A program made the translations under genes and the position numbers. From Paenibacillus_F chitinolyticus_A (lineage in GTDB: Bacteria; Bacillota; Bacilli; Paenibacillales; NBRC-103111), in NCBI RefSeq assembly GCF_045038035.1, contig NZ_CP173427.1, forward strand, positions 372,001 through 436,000: 64,000 nt of DNA. Reading direction: 5' to 3'. Below the pieces are notes generated by a model. It saw nothing but the letters and a program-made list of their open reading frames with translations, was not told the origin of the DNA and did no database searches. Each line of letters opens with the position of its first letter. Position 1 is the first letter of the stretch. Below, in pieces: positions 40,873-49,487 of the stretch.

Positions 40873-41451
40873 TTGAATTTAGTAGAAACACGATTAGCCA
40901 AGCTTGCAAGGAATGGAGATCGTGGTGCTTTTGAGGAACTGGTGAATTTATATAAAGATAAAATATTTCACCTGGCCTACAGAATGCTCGGTAACAAGCA
41001 GGAAGCCGAAGATGCTGTGCAGGATACTTTCCTGCGCGTATACAACAACTTAGACCGCTACGACGAGAACCAGAAGTTTTCTACCTGGATCTTTCGTATC
41101 GGAACCAACTTATGCATAGACCGGCTGCGCAAACGCAAACCGACCTATTCCCTCGACGCCGAAATGCCGGACAGTGAAGGGAACGATTTTTACGCCATGC
41201 TTGCGAGCAAAGACGAGCTGCCCGAGGACCAGATTGTTCTCTCGGAAACACAGCAGGTAATTCGCAGAGCCATTCAAACCTTGCCTGAAAAATACAAATC
41301 CGTCGTGATCCTGCGCTATCTCCACGATATGTCGCTACAGGAAATCGGGGATGTACTCGGCATGCCCGTTACGACCGTCAAGACACGTGTTCACCGCGGC
41401 CGGGAGTATTTACGAAAGAAATTAGACACGGACGCAAATTTTTCTCTGTAA
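40873..41451 (+). CDS. sigW: ECF RNA polymerase sigma factor SigW
   Basis: Extracytoplasmic-function sigma factor for envelope stress genes. 192 residues from TTG 40873, 5 bases after GGAGGAG. Region 2 (KDKIFHLAYRMLGNKQEAEDAVQ; FSTWIFRIGTNLCIDRLRKR) and region 4 (LPEKYKSVVILRYLHDMS; TTVKTRVHRGREYLRKKL) are clear, with the SigW-like linker YSLDAEMPDSEG. Gene order sigW-rsiW-cdaA-cdaR-glmM equals B. subtilis. No proper TGAAAC-N16-CGTA promoter is seen in front of it: a CGTA at 40845 has only CCGAAC 18 bases upstream. Confidence 0.94.
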   Translation: MNLVETRLAKLARNGDRGAFEELVNLYKDKIFHLAYRMLGNKQEAEDAVQDTFLRVYNNLDRYDENQKFSTWIFRIGTNLCIDRLRKRKPTYSLDAEMPDSEGNDFYAMLASKDELPEDQIVLSETQQVIRRAIQTLPEKYKSVVILRYLHDMSLQEIGDVLGMPVTTVKTRVHRGREYLRKKLDTDANFSL

Positions 41452-41463
41452 GTTCGATTTTTT

Positions 41464-41489
41464 TGAAACATCTTCTCCCGCCATACGTA
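41464..41489 (+). promoter_or_regulatory. Consensus SigW-type ECF promoter between sigW and rsiW
   Basis: TGAAAC (41464-41469), 16-base spacer, CGTA (41486-41489): exact consensus for SigW promoters. It lies 13 bases after the sigW stop and about 44 bases before the rsiW start. Confidence 0.75.
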
Positions 41490-41532
41490 TGGTATTACAC
41501 TATCGGCCAAGAACGAGAAAGGAGTGGCTTCG

Positions 41533-42132
41533 ATGAATTGCAAACAGGCCCTCCCTTTGATGCACGAATATTTGGATGGGGACTTGCAGGGGGCCCAGGC
41601 GCTGGAGCTAAAGCAGCATCTTTTGTCATGTCCGGAATGTAATTCGCTGTTCCGGCAGATGGAAACGACGGATGCGCTCGTTCGTTCCATCCCTGCACCT
41701 ACCGTGTCAAGTGATCTCACGAACCGTATTATGGGCAGTCTCCCTCCCGTTAAGAAGCGGAAGCCGTGGACGCAGTGGATCCGCAGACATCCTGCGGCTT
41801 CGGTAGCGGCTGTTTTTCTGTTAACGATGGCGGGCAGCTTTATGACCCTGTGGAATAACAACACCGAGTTAATGGTACGGGGCGCAGACCTGGAACGGGT
41901 AATCATCCAAGGCGATAAAGTGATCGTGCCCAAAGGAGAGACGGTAAAAGGCAATCTGGTGGTCGAGAACGGCCAACTGGTTGTAGAAGACGACGCCAAT
42001 GTGGAAGGAAATCTGGTGGTTATCGACGGAAACATGAATTTGGCATCGACTGCTCACATAACCGGGGATAAAATACGCATTGACGAAGCTTTAAGCTGGA
42101 TCTGGTTTAAACTGAACGATCTCATGCATTGA
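41533..42132 (+). CDS. rsiW: Anti-sigma-W factor RsiW (ZAS domain, membrane-spanning)
   Basis: Binds SigW at the membrane until cleaved by regulated proteolysis. 199 residues from ATG 41533 (8 bases after GGAG); the in-frame GTG at 41524 overlaps the site. N-terminal zinc anti-sigma motif: H29-X3-C33-X2-C36 with C3. One membrane helix at about residues 88-107. The outer domain has short beta-solenoid-like repeats (VKGNLVV, VEGNLVV, AHITGD), similar to bactofilin-type polymers. Cleavage by PrsW and RasP is known for B. subtilis, inferred here. Confidence 0.9.
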   Translation: MNCKQALPLMHEYLDGDLQGAQALELKQHLLSCPECNSLFRQMETTDALVRSIPAPTVSSDLTNRIMGSLPPVKKRKPWTQWIRRHPAASVAAVFLLTMAGSFMTLWNNNTELMVRGADLERVIIQGDKVIVPKGETVKGNLVVENGQLVVEDDANVEGNLVVIDGNMNLASTAHITGDKIRIDEALSWIWFKLNDLMH

Positions 42133-42169
42133 CCTGCTTAAACAAACAGCATGCATATCTCATACAGCT

Positions 42170-42204
42170 AAAGTCCTCGAGGGGTACCCCGGAGGGCTTT
42201 TTTC
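42170..42204 (+). terminator. Terminator between rsiW and cdaA
   Basis: AAAGTCCTC pairs with GAGGGCTTT around GGGGTACCCC, followed by a T-run. Suggests that cdaA has its own promoter. Confidence 0.8.
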
Positions 42205-42285
42205 TTTGGGTACCGGGAAATGGGTAGAATAGAAGAATTGTTCGGATTGTGGTATTATCAAGGAATAGACAGATAAAGATAAGTA

Positions 42286-42301
42286 AAAAATCCGGATTTT
42301 T
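42286..42301. promoter_or_regulatory. 16-bp palindrome ahead of cdaA
   Basis: AAAAATCCGGATTTTT is a perfect palindrome ending 25 bases before the cdaA start. It could be an operator or a small hairpin in the leader. No clear promoter is recognisable in 42205-42285. Confidence 0.45.
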
Positions 42302-42325
42302 ACGCGTTGATTTGGGGGAACTCCA

Positions 42326-43141
42326 GTGGAATTATTCGCAGATATTTCCATCACAGATATTATAGATATCTCGATTGTCAGTTATGTGGTTTATAAATTA
42401 ATTATGCTGCTGCGCGGGACAAGAGCCGTACAGCTCATGAAAGGGATCATTGTCGTACTGGTCGCCTGGGCCCTCAGTGTTGCTTTCAACCTGAATACGC
42501 TGCAGTGGATCATGAACCAGATGTTTACGGTGGGTCTGATCGCCATTATTATTATTTTTCAGCCGGAGCTTAGAAGAGCCCTGGAACAGCTGGGCCGCGG
42601 CCGGCTTTTCTCACGCAGTTCGATGGACGTGGACCAGGACGTCAACATACGGATCGGCGAAGTGATTAAGGCGATGAATTACTTGTCCCGGCGCAAAATC
42701 GGGGCTTTGATCGTCTTTGAAAAGGAAACGGGCCTGACTGACTACATCGAGTCGGGAATAGCCATAGGCGGACGGATCAGTTCCGAGCTGCTTATTAATA
42801 TTTTTATTCCGAACACGCCTTTGCACGACGGTGCGGTTATTATACGGAACAACCAACTGATGGCGGCGGGTTGTTATTTGCCCCTCTCGGAAAATCCTTT
42901 TATCAGTAAGGAGCTTGGCACCCGGCACAGAGCGGCTATCGGAATGAGCGAGGTTTCGGATGCCGTTTGCTTGATCGTGTCCGAGGAGACGGGACAAATT
43001 TCACTGTCGCTGAACGGGCAGGTCGTCCGAGATATCAAGGAAGAATCCTTGATTTCGAAGCTTTTTGATGAATTGAAGCCTAAGGCCAAAGACCGTCAAA
43101 ACCCTTTCAAGAAATGGTGGGAGGGACGCAAACGTGGATAG
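42326..43141 (+). CDS. cdaA: Diadenylate cyclase CdaA
   Basis: Membrane enzyme making c-di-AMP from two ATP. 271 residues, three N-terminal membrane helices (to residue 80), then the DisA_N domain with catalytic DGA (168-170) and RHR (200-202). GTG start at 42326 after GGGGGAA. Its end overlaps the cdaR start by 8 bases. With cdaR and glmM it forms the conserved module in which CdaR and GlmM modulate cyclase activity, linking c-di-AMP to wall precursor supply and potassium balance. Confidence 0.96.
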   Translation: MELFADISITDIIDISIVSYVVYKLIMLLRGTRAVQLMKGIIVVLVAWALSVAFNLNTLQWIMNQMFTVGLIAIIIIFQPELRRALEQLGRGRLFSRSSMDVDQDVNIRIGEVIKAMNYLSRRKIGALIVFEKETGLTDYIESGIAIGGRISSELLINIFIPNTPLHDGAVIIRNNQLMAAGCYLPLSENPFISKELGTRHRAAIGMSEVSDAVCLIVSEETGQISLSLNGQVVRDIKEESLISKLFDELKPKAKDRQNPFKKWWEGRKRG

Positions 43142-44456
43142 ATGGCTGAGAAATACAAATGTCGTCCGGGTGATCGCGGTCATTATCGGAATTCTTCTGT
43201 GGGCGGTTGTCCGGATGGAAGGCACTACCGTGACCAATTCGAGTACGGGGGGAATTAAAGAGCTGCCGATCAGCAATGTACAAATTACGCCGAAATACGA
43301 TTCGGATAAATATTATATTTCTTCGATTGAGCCTAGCCGGGTCCAGGTGATCTTGAAAGGGAAAGATTCCGCGCTTAAGCGGGTGAGCACGAGTGAGTAC
43401 AAGGTCGTGCTGGATTTGACCAAGGCCGGCGGTAAAGGCGAGTATGTCCTTCCGTTGGAGGCGGTCGGTTTCCCGTCATCTTTGCAGGTGGACATCGTGC
43501 CGCGGAACGTCAAGGTGGTCGTCGAGGAGCAGGAAATGAAGGAAGTTCCTGTGAAAATCAATGTAAAGGGAACTCCTCAGCCCGGGTATAAATCCGGCGA
43601 CCCTATCGCCAAACCGAGCAAGGTGCATGTATCCGTTCCGGCGAGCAAGGCGGACGAGGTGGCGACGGTTCAAGGGGAAATCTCGGTAGATAAAGCCGAT
43701 TCGGCGGTAACCAAGCAGGTGAAGCTGAAGGTCTATAACAAAGAAGGCCGCGAGCTGCCTTACGATATAAGGCCTGCCGTAGTGGACGTGGATGTCCCCG
43801 TTACGAGTCCGTTTAAAACAGTGCCTCTGCAGATTCAACTGACGGGCAGTCTGCCTCCCGGTTACAGCATCGGTTCGGTCAAGCAGAATCCGGACAAGAT
43901 CATGGTCTACGGGCCGCAAAACGTGCTGGACGGAATGGACTTCTATTCGGGTGTTACGCTTAAGATCGACGGGCTCAAGGAAACGAAAGAATTTACGCTG
44001 GACATTCCTTTGCAAAAAGGGGTGACTCAGATTGAGCCGACGAAGGTACAGGTAACCGTCGAAATCGTCTCTTCCATCAAAAAGGAGTATCCGGGAATCC
44101 CCTTGAAAATAGTGGGACAGGCGGAAGGAACGGAAGTGAAGTTCACGGATCCTCCTAACGGCAGCATCACGCTGACCCTGGAAGGAGCGGCGCCTCAAAT
44201 GGAGGCCGTTAAACCGGAAGACATCCAGGCTATCGTGGATGTGAGCAATTTACCTCCAGGGACGCACGAATTGCCGATTACTCTCAATCTGCCGCCGTAC
44301 ATCAAAGATGGCGGGACACAGGTGACGAAGGCCAAGGTCGTCATTTCGGCGGCTCCGACGCAAACCGAGTCGAAAAATCCGAGTCCTACACCGACTCCAA
44401 CTCCAACCCAGAAACCGGATGCCGTGGGAGAAACGGTCCCTAAAAAGGAGCCGTAA
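43134..44456 (+). CDS. cdaR: CdaA regulatory protein CdaR (YbbR domains)
   Basis: Membrane-anchored outer-face regulator of CdaA. 440 residues; N-terminal membrane helix (residues 10-26) then four YbbR domains (PVKINVKGTPQPGYK and VPLQIQLTGSLPPGYS are typical repeat cores), ending in a Pro/Thr-rich tail (PSPTPTPTPTQKP) likely passing through or along the wall. GTG start at 43134 overlaps cdaA, suggesting coupled translation. Confidence 0.94.
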   Translation: MDRWLRNTNVVRVIAVIIGILLWAVVRMEGTTVTNSSTGGIKELPISNVQITPKYDSDKYYISSIEPSRVQVILKGKDSALKRVSTSEYKVVLDLTKAGGKGEYVLPLEAVGFPSSLQVDIVPRNVKVVVEEQEMKEVPVKINVKGTPQPGYKSGDPIAKPSKVHVSVPASKADEVATVQGEISVDKADSAVTKQVKLKVYNKEGRELPYDIRPAVVDVDVPVTSPFKTVPLQIQLTGSLPPGYSIGSVKQNPDKIMVYGPQNVLDGMDFYSGVTLKIDGLKETKEFTLDIPLQKGVTQIEPTKVQVTVEIVSSIKKEYPGIPLKIVGQAEGTEVKFTDPPNGSITLTLEGAAPQMEAVKPEDIQAIVDVSNLPPGTHELPITLNLPPYIKDGGTQVTKAKVVISAAPTQTESKNPSPTPTPTPTQKPDAVGETVPKKEP

Positions 44457-44477
44457 CCCCCTAAACGGGAGTTTTCC

Positions 44478-44506
44478 TTCGTAAGTTATAAGGGATATGT
44501 TAAAAT
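44478..44506 (+). promoter_or_regulatory. Possible extended -10 promoter of glmM
   Basis: TGTTAAAAT (44498-44506) carries a TGn extension; TTCGTA lies 17 bases upstream as a weak -35. Confidence 0.4.
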
Positions 44507-44583
44507 CATGACAAGTTACCAGGATTTATAAAGAAGCCGATATGGCATTCACGTGCCGTTTATGAGAAGAGGGGAAGAGAACG

Positions 44584-45924
44584 ATGGGGAAATATTTTGG
44601 AACGGATGGAGTTCGCGGAGTAGCCAATAAGGAGCTGACACCGGAGCTGGCTTTTGAAATCGGACGCTGTGGAGGATATGTGCTGACACGTCAGGCTCAG
44701 CACCCGAAGGTAGTCATCGGCCAGGACACGCGTATTTCGGGTCCTATGCTGGAAGCGGCGCTGGTCGCGGGTCTCCTGTCGATCGGAGCGAACGTGATCC
44801 GCCTCGGCGTCGTATCTACACCTGCCGTCGCGTATTTGACGCGCGTGCTTGGCGCCGACGCCGGCGTGATGATCTCCGCCTCCCATAATCCCGTGGAAGA
44901 CAACGGGATCAAATTTTTCGGCGGAGACGGGTTTAAGCTGCTCGATGAGACGGAGCTCGAAATCGAGCGCCTCCTCGACGCGGACGGCGACGAGCTGCCG
45001 CGGCCGGTGGGCGGCGAGATCGGTTCCGTGTCGGATGATCCGAAGGCGAAGTTCCTGTACGCCGACTTCGTCAAGTCGACCGTGCAGCATTCGTTCGGCG
45101 GCATGAAGATTGTGATGGACTGCGCGAACGGAGCCGCTTACGAGCTGGCGCCTAAGATTTTCCGCGAGCTGGGAGCGGAAGTGATTACGCTGGGAGCGGA
45201 GCCGAACGGGCGCAACATCAACGACGGCTGCGGTTCGACACATCCGGAGAATCTGCAGAAAGCCGTCGTGGAGCACGGCGCCAACCTCGGTCTTGCGTTC
45301 GACGGGGACGCGGACCGGCTCATCGCGATCGACGAGAACGGGGAAGAAGTCGACGGCGACTTCATTTTGAGCATCTGCGGAGATGCGATGAACCGTGCGG
45401 GCAAGCTGAATCACAGCACGATTGTGACGACGGTTATGGCCAACATCGGCTTCTTTAAGGGAATCGAGGGCCACGGGCTGAAAGCGACGCAGACGGCCGT
45501 AGGAGACCGTTACGTGATGGAAGAGATGCGTAAGGGCGGCTACAATCTGGGCGGCGAACAGTCCGGCCATGTCATTTTCCTCGATTACAATACGACCGGG
45601 GACGGTATTCTTACGGGCTTGCAGCTCGCTGACACCCTCGTGGCGGGAGGGCGCCCGCTTAGCGAAGTGAAGCGGATTATGCGGAAGTTCCCGCAGGTGC
45701 TCGTCAACGTGCGTGTAGCGGATAAAAGCAAGCTGCAGGACAATGCGGCCATTGCCGGCGCAATCAGTGCCGTAGAAAGCCAGCTGGGTGACAACGGCCG
45801 TGTGCTGGTGCGTCCGTCCGGGACGGAGTCTCTTATCCGCGTTATGGCGGAAGGGCCGGACAAGGATACGGTGGAAGGCTACGTCAATGACATCGTGGAG
45901 GTCGTGAAGCGGGAGCTCGGTTAA
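44584..45924 (+). CDS. glmM: Phosphoglucosamine mutase
   Basis: Interconverts glucosamine-6-phosphate and glucosamine-1-phosphate on the way to UDP-GlcNAc. 446 residues. Phosphorylated serine in ISASHNP (S100), metal loop FDGDADR and sugar-binding GGEQSGH are intact. Codon use is G+C-rich in third positions compared with the ribosomal genes. Followed by its own terminator, so it is not co-transcribed with glmS. Confidence 0.97.
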   Translation: MGKYFGTDGVRGVANKELTPELAFEIGRCGGYVLTRQAQHPKVVIGQDTRISGPMLEAALVAGLLSIGANVIRLGVVSTPAVAYLTRVLGADAGVMISASHNPVEDNGIKFFGGDGFKLLDETELEIERLLDADGDELPRPVGGEIGSVSDDPKAKFLYADFVKSTVQHSFGGMKIVMDCANGAAYELAPKIFRELGAEVITLGAEPNGRNINDGCGSTHPENLQKAVVEHGANLGLAFDGDADRLIAIDENGEEVDGDFILSICGDAMNRAGKLNHSTIVTTVMANIGFFKGIEGHGLKATQTAVGDRYVMEEMRKGGYNLGGEQSGHVIFLDYNTTGDGILTGLQLADTLVAGGRPLSEVKRIMRKFPQVLVNVRVADKSKLQDNAAIAGAISAVESQLGDNGRVLVRPSGTESLIRVMAEGPDKDTVEGYVNDIVEVVKRELG

Positions 45925-46000
45925 TTCCGTGCGCGTTTTGCGGGCTTGATTTTGCCTGATATATAAGGGTATAGTCTGCTGTGTTGATTGGGTTGTGTAG

Positions 46001-46033
46001 GCCGCTTTTCTCTTAAGAGAGGAGCGGCTTTTT
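46001..46033 (+). terminator. Terminator after glmM
   Basis: GCCGCT and AGCGGC enclose the self-complementary TCTTAAGAGA, followed by a run of T. Confidence 0.88.
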
Positions 46034-46450
46034 GGCATGCGGTTGGAGGGACAGAGGGCTGAGCGGTATGACAGAGGGAAGTAGAGTAGAGTGGAGTAAG
46101 AGGGTTGTGGGAGGGGGGATAAGAGGAGGGAGTTCAAGGAAGCGGGTGTAGATTCGCTGAAGGCCTGAGCTAATGAGCGGGCTCGCGATGGTTTAGATAA
46201 TTAAAAAGTCCTGTGCAGTTGGACCCCGCTGCGGGAAACAGTTTTTGTTGAAAATTGAAGGCACCCGCTAGCCACCAGTTCCCGGAGCGAGGCGAGGCAC
46301 CGCATGACGGGGTGTCAACCACACGTATGGAAGAAGAAAAGAGCCTGCAACCATGTAGTCGTACCTAGCCGAAGTGAGGCTCATACCGCGAATTTACACA
46401 AGATTTAACCGCCTAATATGGGGCTTGTATCTCATTTTGTATCGTGATAG
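46034..46450. other. Long non-coding region upstream of the glmS promoter
   Basis: No gene seen. 46050-46145 is a strongly purine-biased tract (GAGGG/AGAGG repeats). 46200-46320 has several complementary blocks (GCAG...CTGC; GGCACC...GGTGTC) that could be a structured RNA or an old repeat element. No family recognised. Confidence 0.4.
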
Positions 46451-46479
46451 TTGCAAAGCGGGGCCAAAATGAATATGAT
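46451..46479 (+). promoter_or_regulatory. Promoter of glmS
   Basis: TTGCAA (46451-46456), 17-base spacer, TATGAT (46474-46479). A start near 46486 puts the ribozyme about 50 bases into the transcript. Confidence 0.7.
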
Positions 46480-46536
46480 GGGTATATGTTTTTTTACTCA
46501 TGCAGAGAAAGGTGGATAGTGTTTCGGCAACAACAA

Positions 46537-46740
46537 GCGCCAGAACTTGCGCGGGAAGCGTCTGAATTGTACATCCGGGTTAATTAACCCGGTATGGCAA
46601 AGATAACGTGGAGCCGGCAAGTTGACGAGGTGAAGGTGTTCGAATTTTTCGGCGGGGACCTTCCGGTAGTTCATTCCTACCGACAAGCTGGAGAGCAAAC
46701 TGTCCGGGTGACCGGGCACACAAGAATCCAGCCGGATGAT
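46537..46740 (+). ncRNA. glmS ribozyme (GlcN6P-activated self-cleaving riboswitch)
   Basis: Self-cleaving RNA that uses glucosamine-6-phosphate as cofactor and leads to decay of the glmS message. Core strands match the family: AGCGCCAGAACT with cleavage expected between A46536 and G46537, GTTGACGAGG at 46620-46629, TTTTTCGGCGGGGACC in the catalytic core, and the P4-type CCGGGTGACCGGG hairpin near the 3' end. A perfect CCGGG...CCCGG hairpin (around 46573-46590) forms P2-P3. The ribozyme looks intact, but it is about 712 bases from the glmS start. Confidence 0.92.
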
Positions 46741-47452
46741 TCATAGCAAGGGATCAGGGCCGCATGCTTGATTTTAGAAGCAGCGATGGCTCTGGTTAAG
46801 GCTGCAGACGGGTCGTACGGAAACCGCTTAGGCGGACGAACGGAGTAGTCGTTTTTAGACAGGCGGAAAAGATCTTTGCCGAGCGGTGACGTTAGTGTAT
46901 TGCGGCGCTGTTGGACGGGCGACCTCGGATATAGGGGCCTGTTTCTTCAGTTCTGTTTATCGCGGTGAAGACGCTGCTTGGGCAGCTTGTGTCTTTATGT
47001 GTCAGGCATCCTTTTATACTCGTTCCGGCTTATACGAGTGAGCCGCATTTTTTGAAAAACGCGAGCTCGGAAGCTTTTTTAAGTGCGCCTGTTAGAAGAT
47101 TTCAGGGCATTTAGGACGAATAGAGGTGACCGGTTCACTTTTTAAAAACGGGTGTTAGGTAGACACTTGTAAAAGATAGTTTTTGATACGTAATGTATCG
47201 CGCGATTTGCGCTAATCTAACCGGATACCAAGGTGGAAGAAACGCTGAGATGGTTTTGGCGTTCCGGTTTTGAAATCATTCTTTTTAGACGAGATAAGGA
47301 ATCGAAAATATATAAGCAGGACAGACGGCAGGAGTTTGAATTCGGGTGTGTGGCTCCATTCAGTGTTCCGCCGATCTTTGACAAACAGCCTATGAACGTT
47401 ATTCGCAGGATGCGGAGCGGGTCATGGAGCTCAAATAATGGGGGTATTTTGT
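46741..47452 (+). other. Unusually long glmS leader downstream of the ribozyme
   Basis: About 710 bases with no convincing gene. It holds hairpins (ACTCGT...ACGAGT near 47018; GATAC...GTATC near 47185) and a weak possible promoter TTGTAA-N18-TAATGT at 47167-47196. An open frame 47233-47481 has no ribosome binding site and overlaps glmS out of frame. Confidence 0.55.
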
Positions 47453-49282
47453 ATGTGCGGAATCGTTGGATATATCGGTAAACGTGATTCTCAGGAAGTG
47501 TTGATCGAGGGATTGAAAAAGCTGGAGTACCGCGGATATGACTCGGCAGGCGTGGCCGTTTACACGGAGGGCGGGCTTCAAATCAAGAAGTCGAAAGGCC
47601 GTCTGGCCGTGCTGGAATCGCAGCTTAGCGATGCGCCTTTGAACGGAACGGTAGGAATCGGTCATACGCGCTGGGCGACGCACGGCAAGCCTTCGGATGA
47701 GAATTCGCACCCGCATACGGACAATTCGATGAAATTTTCGGTTGTTCACAACGGAATTATCGAGAATTATATGACGCTGAAAGAAGAGCTGATCGCTAAA
47801 GGGCACAAGTTCGTTTCGGAGACGGATACGGAAGTGATCTCCCATTTGATTGCCGATCTGTACGAAGGGGATATCGTCAAAACGGTTCAGCAGGCGGTTA
47901 AACAGATGCGGGGGGCTTTTGCACTTGGCGTGTTGACGGAGTATGAGCCGGACCGGCTTGTGGCCGTACGTTTGGCAAGTCCATTAATCATCGGGGTAGG
48001 CGAGGGAGAGAACTTCATCGGCTCGGACATTCCGGCGATTCTGGAATATACACGCAACGTGTACATTCTGAACGATGGCGAAATGGCGCTGCTTACGCGG
48101 GACGGTGTCGAATTGATGACAATCGAGGGGAATTTTATTTCTCGGGAAATGTTCCGCGTGGACTGGGATCTGGTAACGGCTGAAAAAGCGGGCTTCGATC
48201 ACTTCATGATGAAGGAAATCTATGACCAGCCGAAAGCTTACCGCGATACGATCGGCAGCCGTATTTCCGAAGCGGGCGACCGCGTGATTCTGGATGAAAT
48301 TTCGATGACAGCCGATCAAATTCGGACTATTCGGAATATCCAGATCGTAGCCTGCGGTACGGCGTACCATGCCGGGCTTGTCGGTAAAAGCGTCATCGAA
48401 AAGCTGGCGCGCATCCCGGTTGAAACGGATGTGGCTTCGGAGTACCGTTACCGGTCGCCGATCATCACCCCGGAAACGCTGGTCATTGTCGTGAGCCAAT
48501 CCGGCGAAACGGCGGATACGCTGGCCGCGCTGCGCGAGGCGAAAAGAAACGGTGCGCGCGTGCTGGCGATCACCAACGTAGTCGGCAGCTCCGTATCCCG
48601 GGAAGCGGACGACGTGATCGTGACGTGGGCGGGGCCGGAAATTGCCGTTGCTTCGACGAAGGCTTATACGACACAGCTGCTGGCGTTCTATCTGCTGGGC
48701 TTGTTCCTCGCGCAGACGCTGGAAACCGTGGAGCCGGCGGAAATCCGCCGCACCCTGGCGGCTATGCAGAGCCTGCCGGAGCAGGTGGAAAGCATTCTGG
48801 CGCGGGGCGAAGAGATCAAAGCCTATGCGGAGCAGATTGCACCGCACGAGCACTTGTTCTTCATCGGCCGCGGCATCGACTATGCGGTAGCGCTGGAAGG
48901 CTCGCTTAAGCTGAAGGAGATTTCTTACATTCACTCCGAAGCTTATCCGGCCGGCGAGCTGAAGCACGGAACGCTCGCGCTGATCGAGGATGATGTGCCG
49001 GTGATTGCTCTGGGCCTGCAATCCGACCTTCAGGAGAAGACGGTGAGCAACGTCAAGGAAGTCACGGCACGCGGCGGCAAAGTGCTGGGGATTGCTTACG
49101 AGGGAGACGCCGAGTTCGCAAAATCGGTGGATCAGACGTTCAGCATCCCGCGGACGCTGGATGTGCTGTCCCCTGCGCTGACCGTGATTCCGCTTCAACT
49201 GCTTTCGTACTATGCGTCACTGGCACGCGGGAACGACGTGGATAAACCGCGCAACCTGGCGAAGAGCGTGACGGTGGAGTAG
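47453..49282 (+). CDS. glmS: Glutamine-fructose-6-phosphate aminotransferase (isomerizing)
   Basis: Makes glucosamine-6-phosphate from fructose-6-phosphate and glutamine, the entry step to amino-sugar wall precursors. 609 residues from ATG 47453, so that the nucleophile is Cys2 (MCGIVGYIG); an in-frame ATG at 47438 would bury it. N-terminal glutaminase domain (YRGYDSAG, TRWATHG), then two SIS isomerase domains and the C-terminal LAKSVTVE. Product feedback is expected through the upstream ribozyme; the product is the substrate of glmM. Confidence 0.97.
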   Translation: MCGIVGYIGKRDSQEVLIEGLKKLEYRGYDSAGVAVYTEGGLQIKKSKGRLAVLESQLSDAPLNGTVGIGHTRWATHGKPSDENSHPHTDNSMKFSVVHNGIIENYMTLKEELIAKGHKFVSETDTEVISHLIADLYEGDIVKTVQQAVKQMRGAFALGVLTEYEPDRLVAVRLASPLIIGVGEGENFIGSDIPAILEYTRNVYILNDGEMALLTRDGVELMTIEGNFISREMFRVDWDLVTAEKAGFDHFMMKEIYDQPKAYRDTIGSRISEAGDRVILDEISMTADQIRTIRNIQIVACGTAYHAGLVGKSVIEKLARIPVETDVASEYRYRSPIITPETLVIVVSQSGETADTLAALREAKRNGARVLAITNVVGSSVSREADDVIVTWAGPEIAVASTKAYTTQLLAFYLLGLFLAQTLETVEPAEIRRTLAAMQSLPEQVESILARGEEIKAYAEQIAPHEHLFFIGRGIDYAVALEGSLKLKEISYIHSEAYPAGELKHGTLALIEDDVPVIALGLQSDLQEKTVSNVKEVTARGGKVLGIAYEGDAEFAKSVDQTFSIPRTLDVLSPALTVIPLQLLSYYASLARGNDVDKPRNLAKSVTVE

Positions 49283-49448
49283 GGCGGAAGCGGGAAAGTA
49301 GCAGTGTGAATGCGTTAAATATTGTTTGTAACTGCAAAATATAGATTTTAACTGCTGTTCGATGAGATTATAGTTGCGAACTAAACCATATAGTTGTGAA
49401 GTGTAAATTAAAGATATGAAATCTACATGATAAGGATGAAGTAGTTTG

Positions 49449-49487
49449 ATGGTCCCGAAGTTAATGACTTCCGGGACCATTATTTTT
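49449..49487 (+). terminator. Terminator after glmS
   Basis: ATGGTCCCG-AAGT-TAAT-GACTT-CCGGGACCAT hairpin with one bulge and a T-rich tail, about 170 bases after the glmS stop. Confidence 0.85.

Noticed and set aside
46741..47452. T-box or other known riboswitch in the glmS leader
   Set aside because: No T-box core (GGTGG-type) or other known riboswitch signature could be found by eye.
47233..47481. 82-codon frame in the glmS leader, a possible leader peptide
   Set aside because: GTG start without a ribosome binding site, overlaps glmS out of frame, composition not coding-like.
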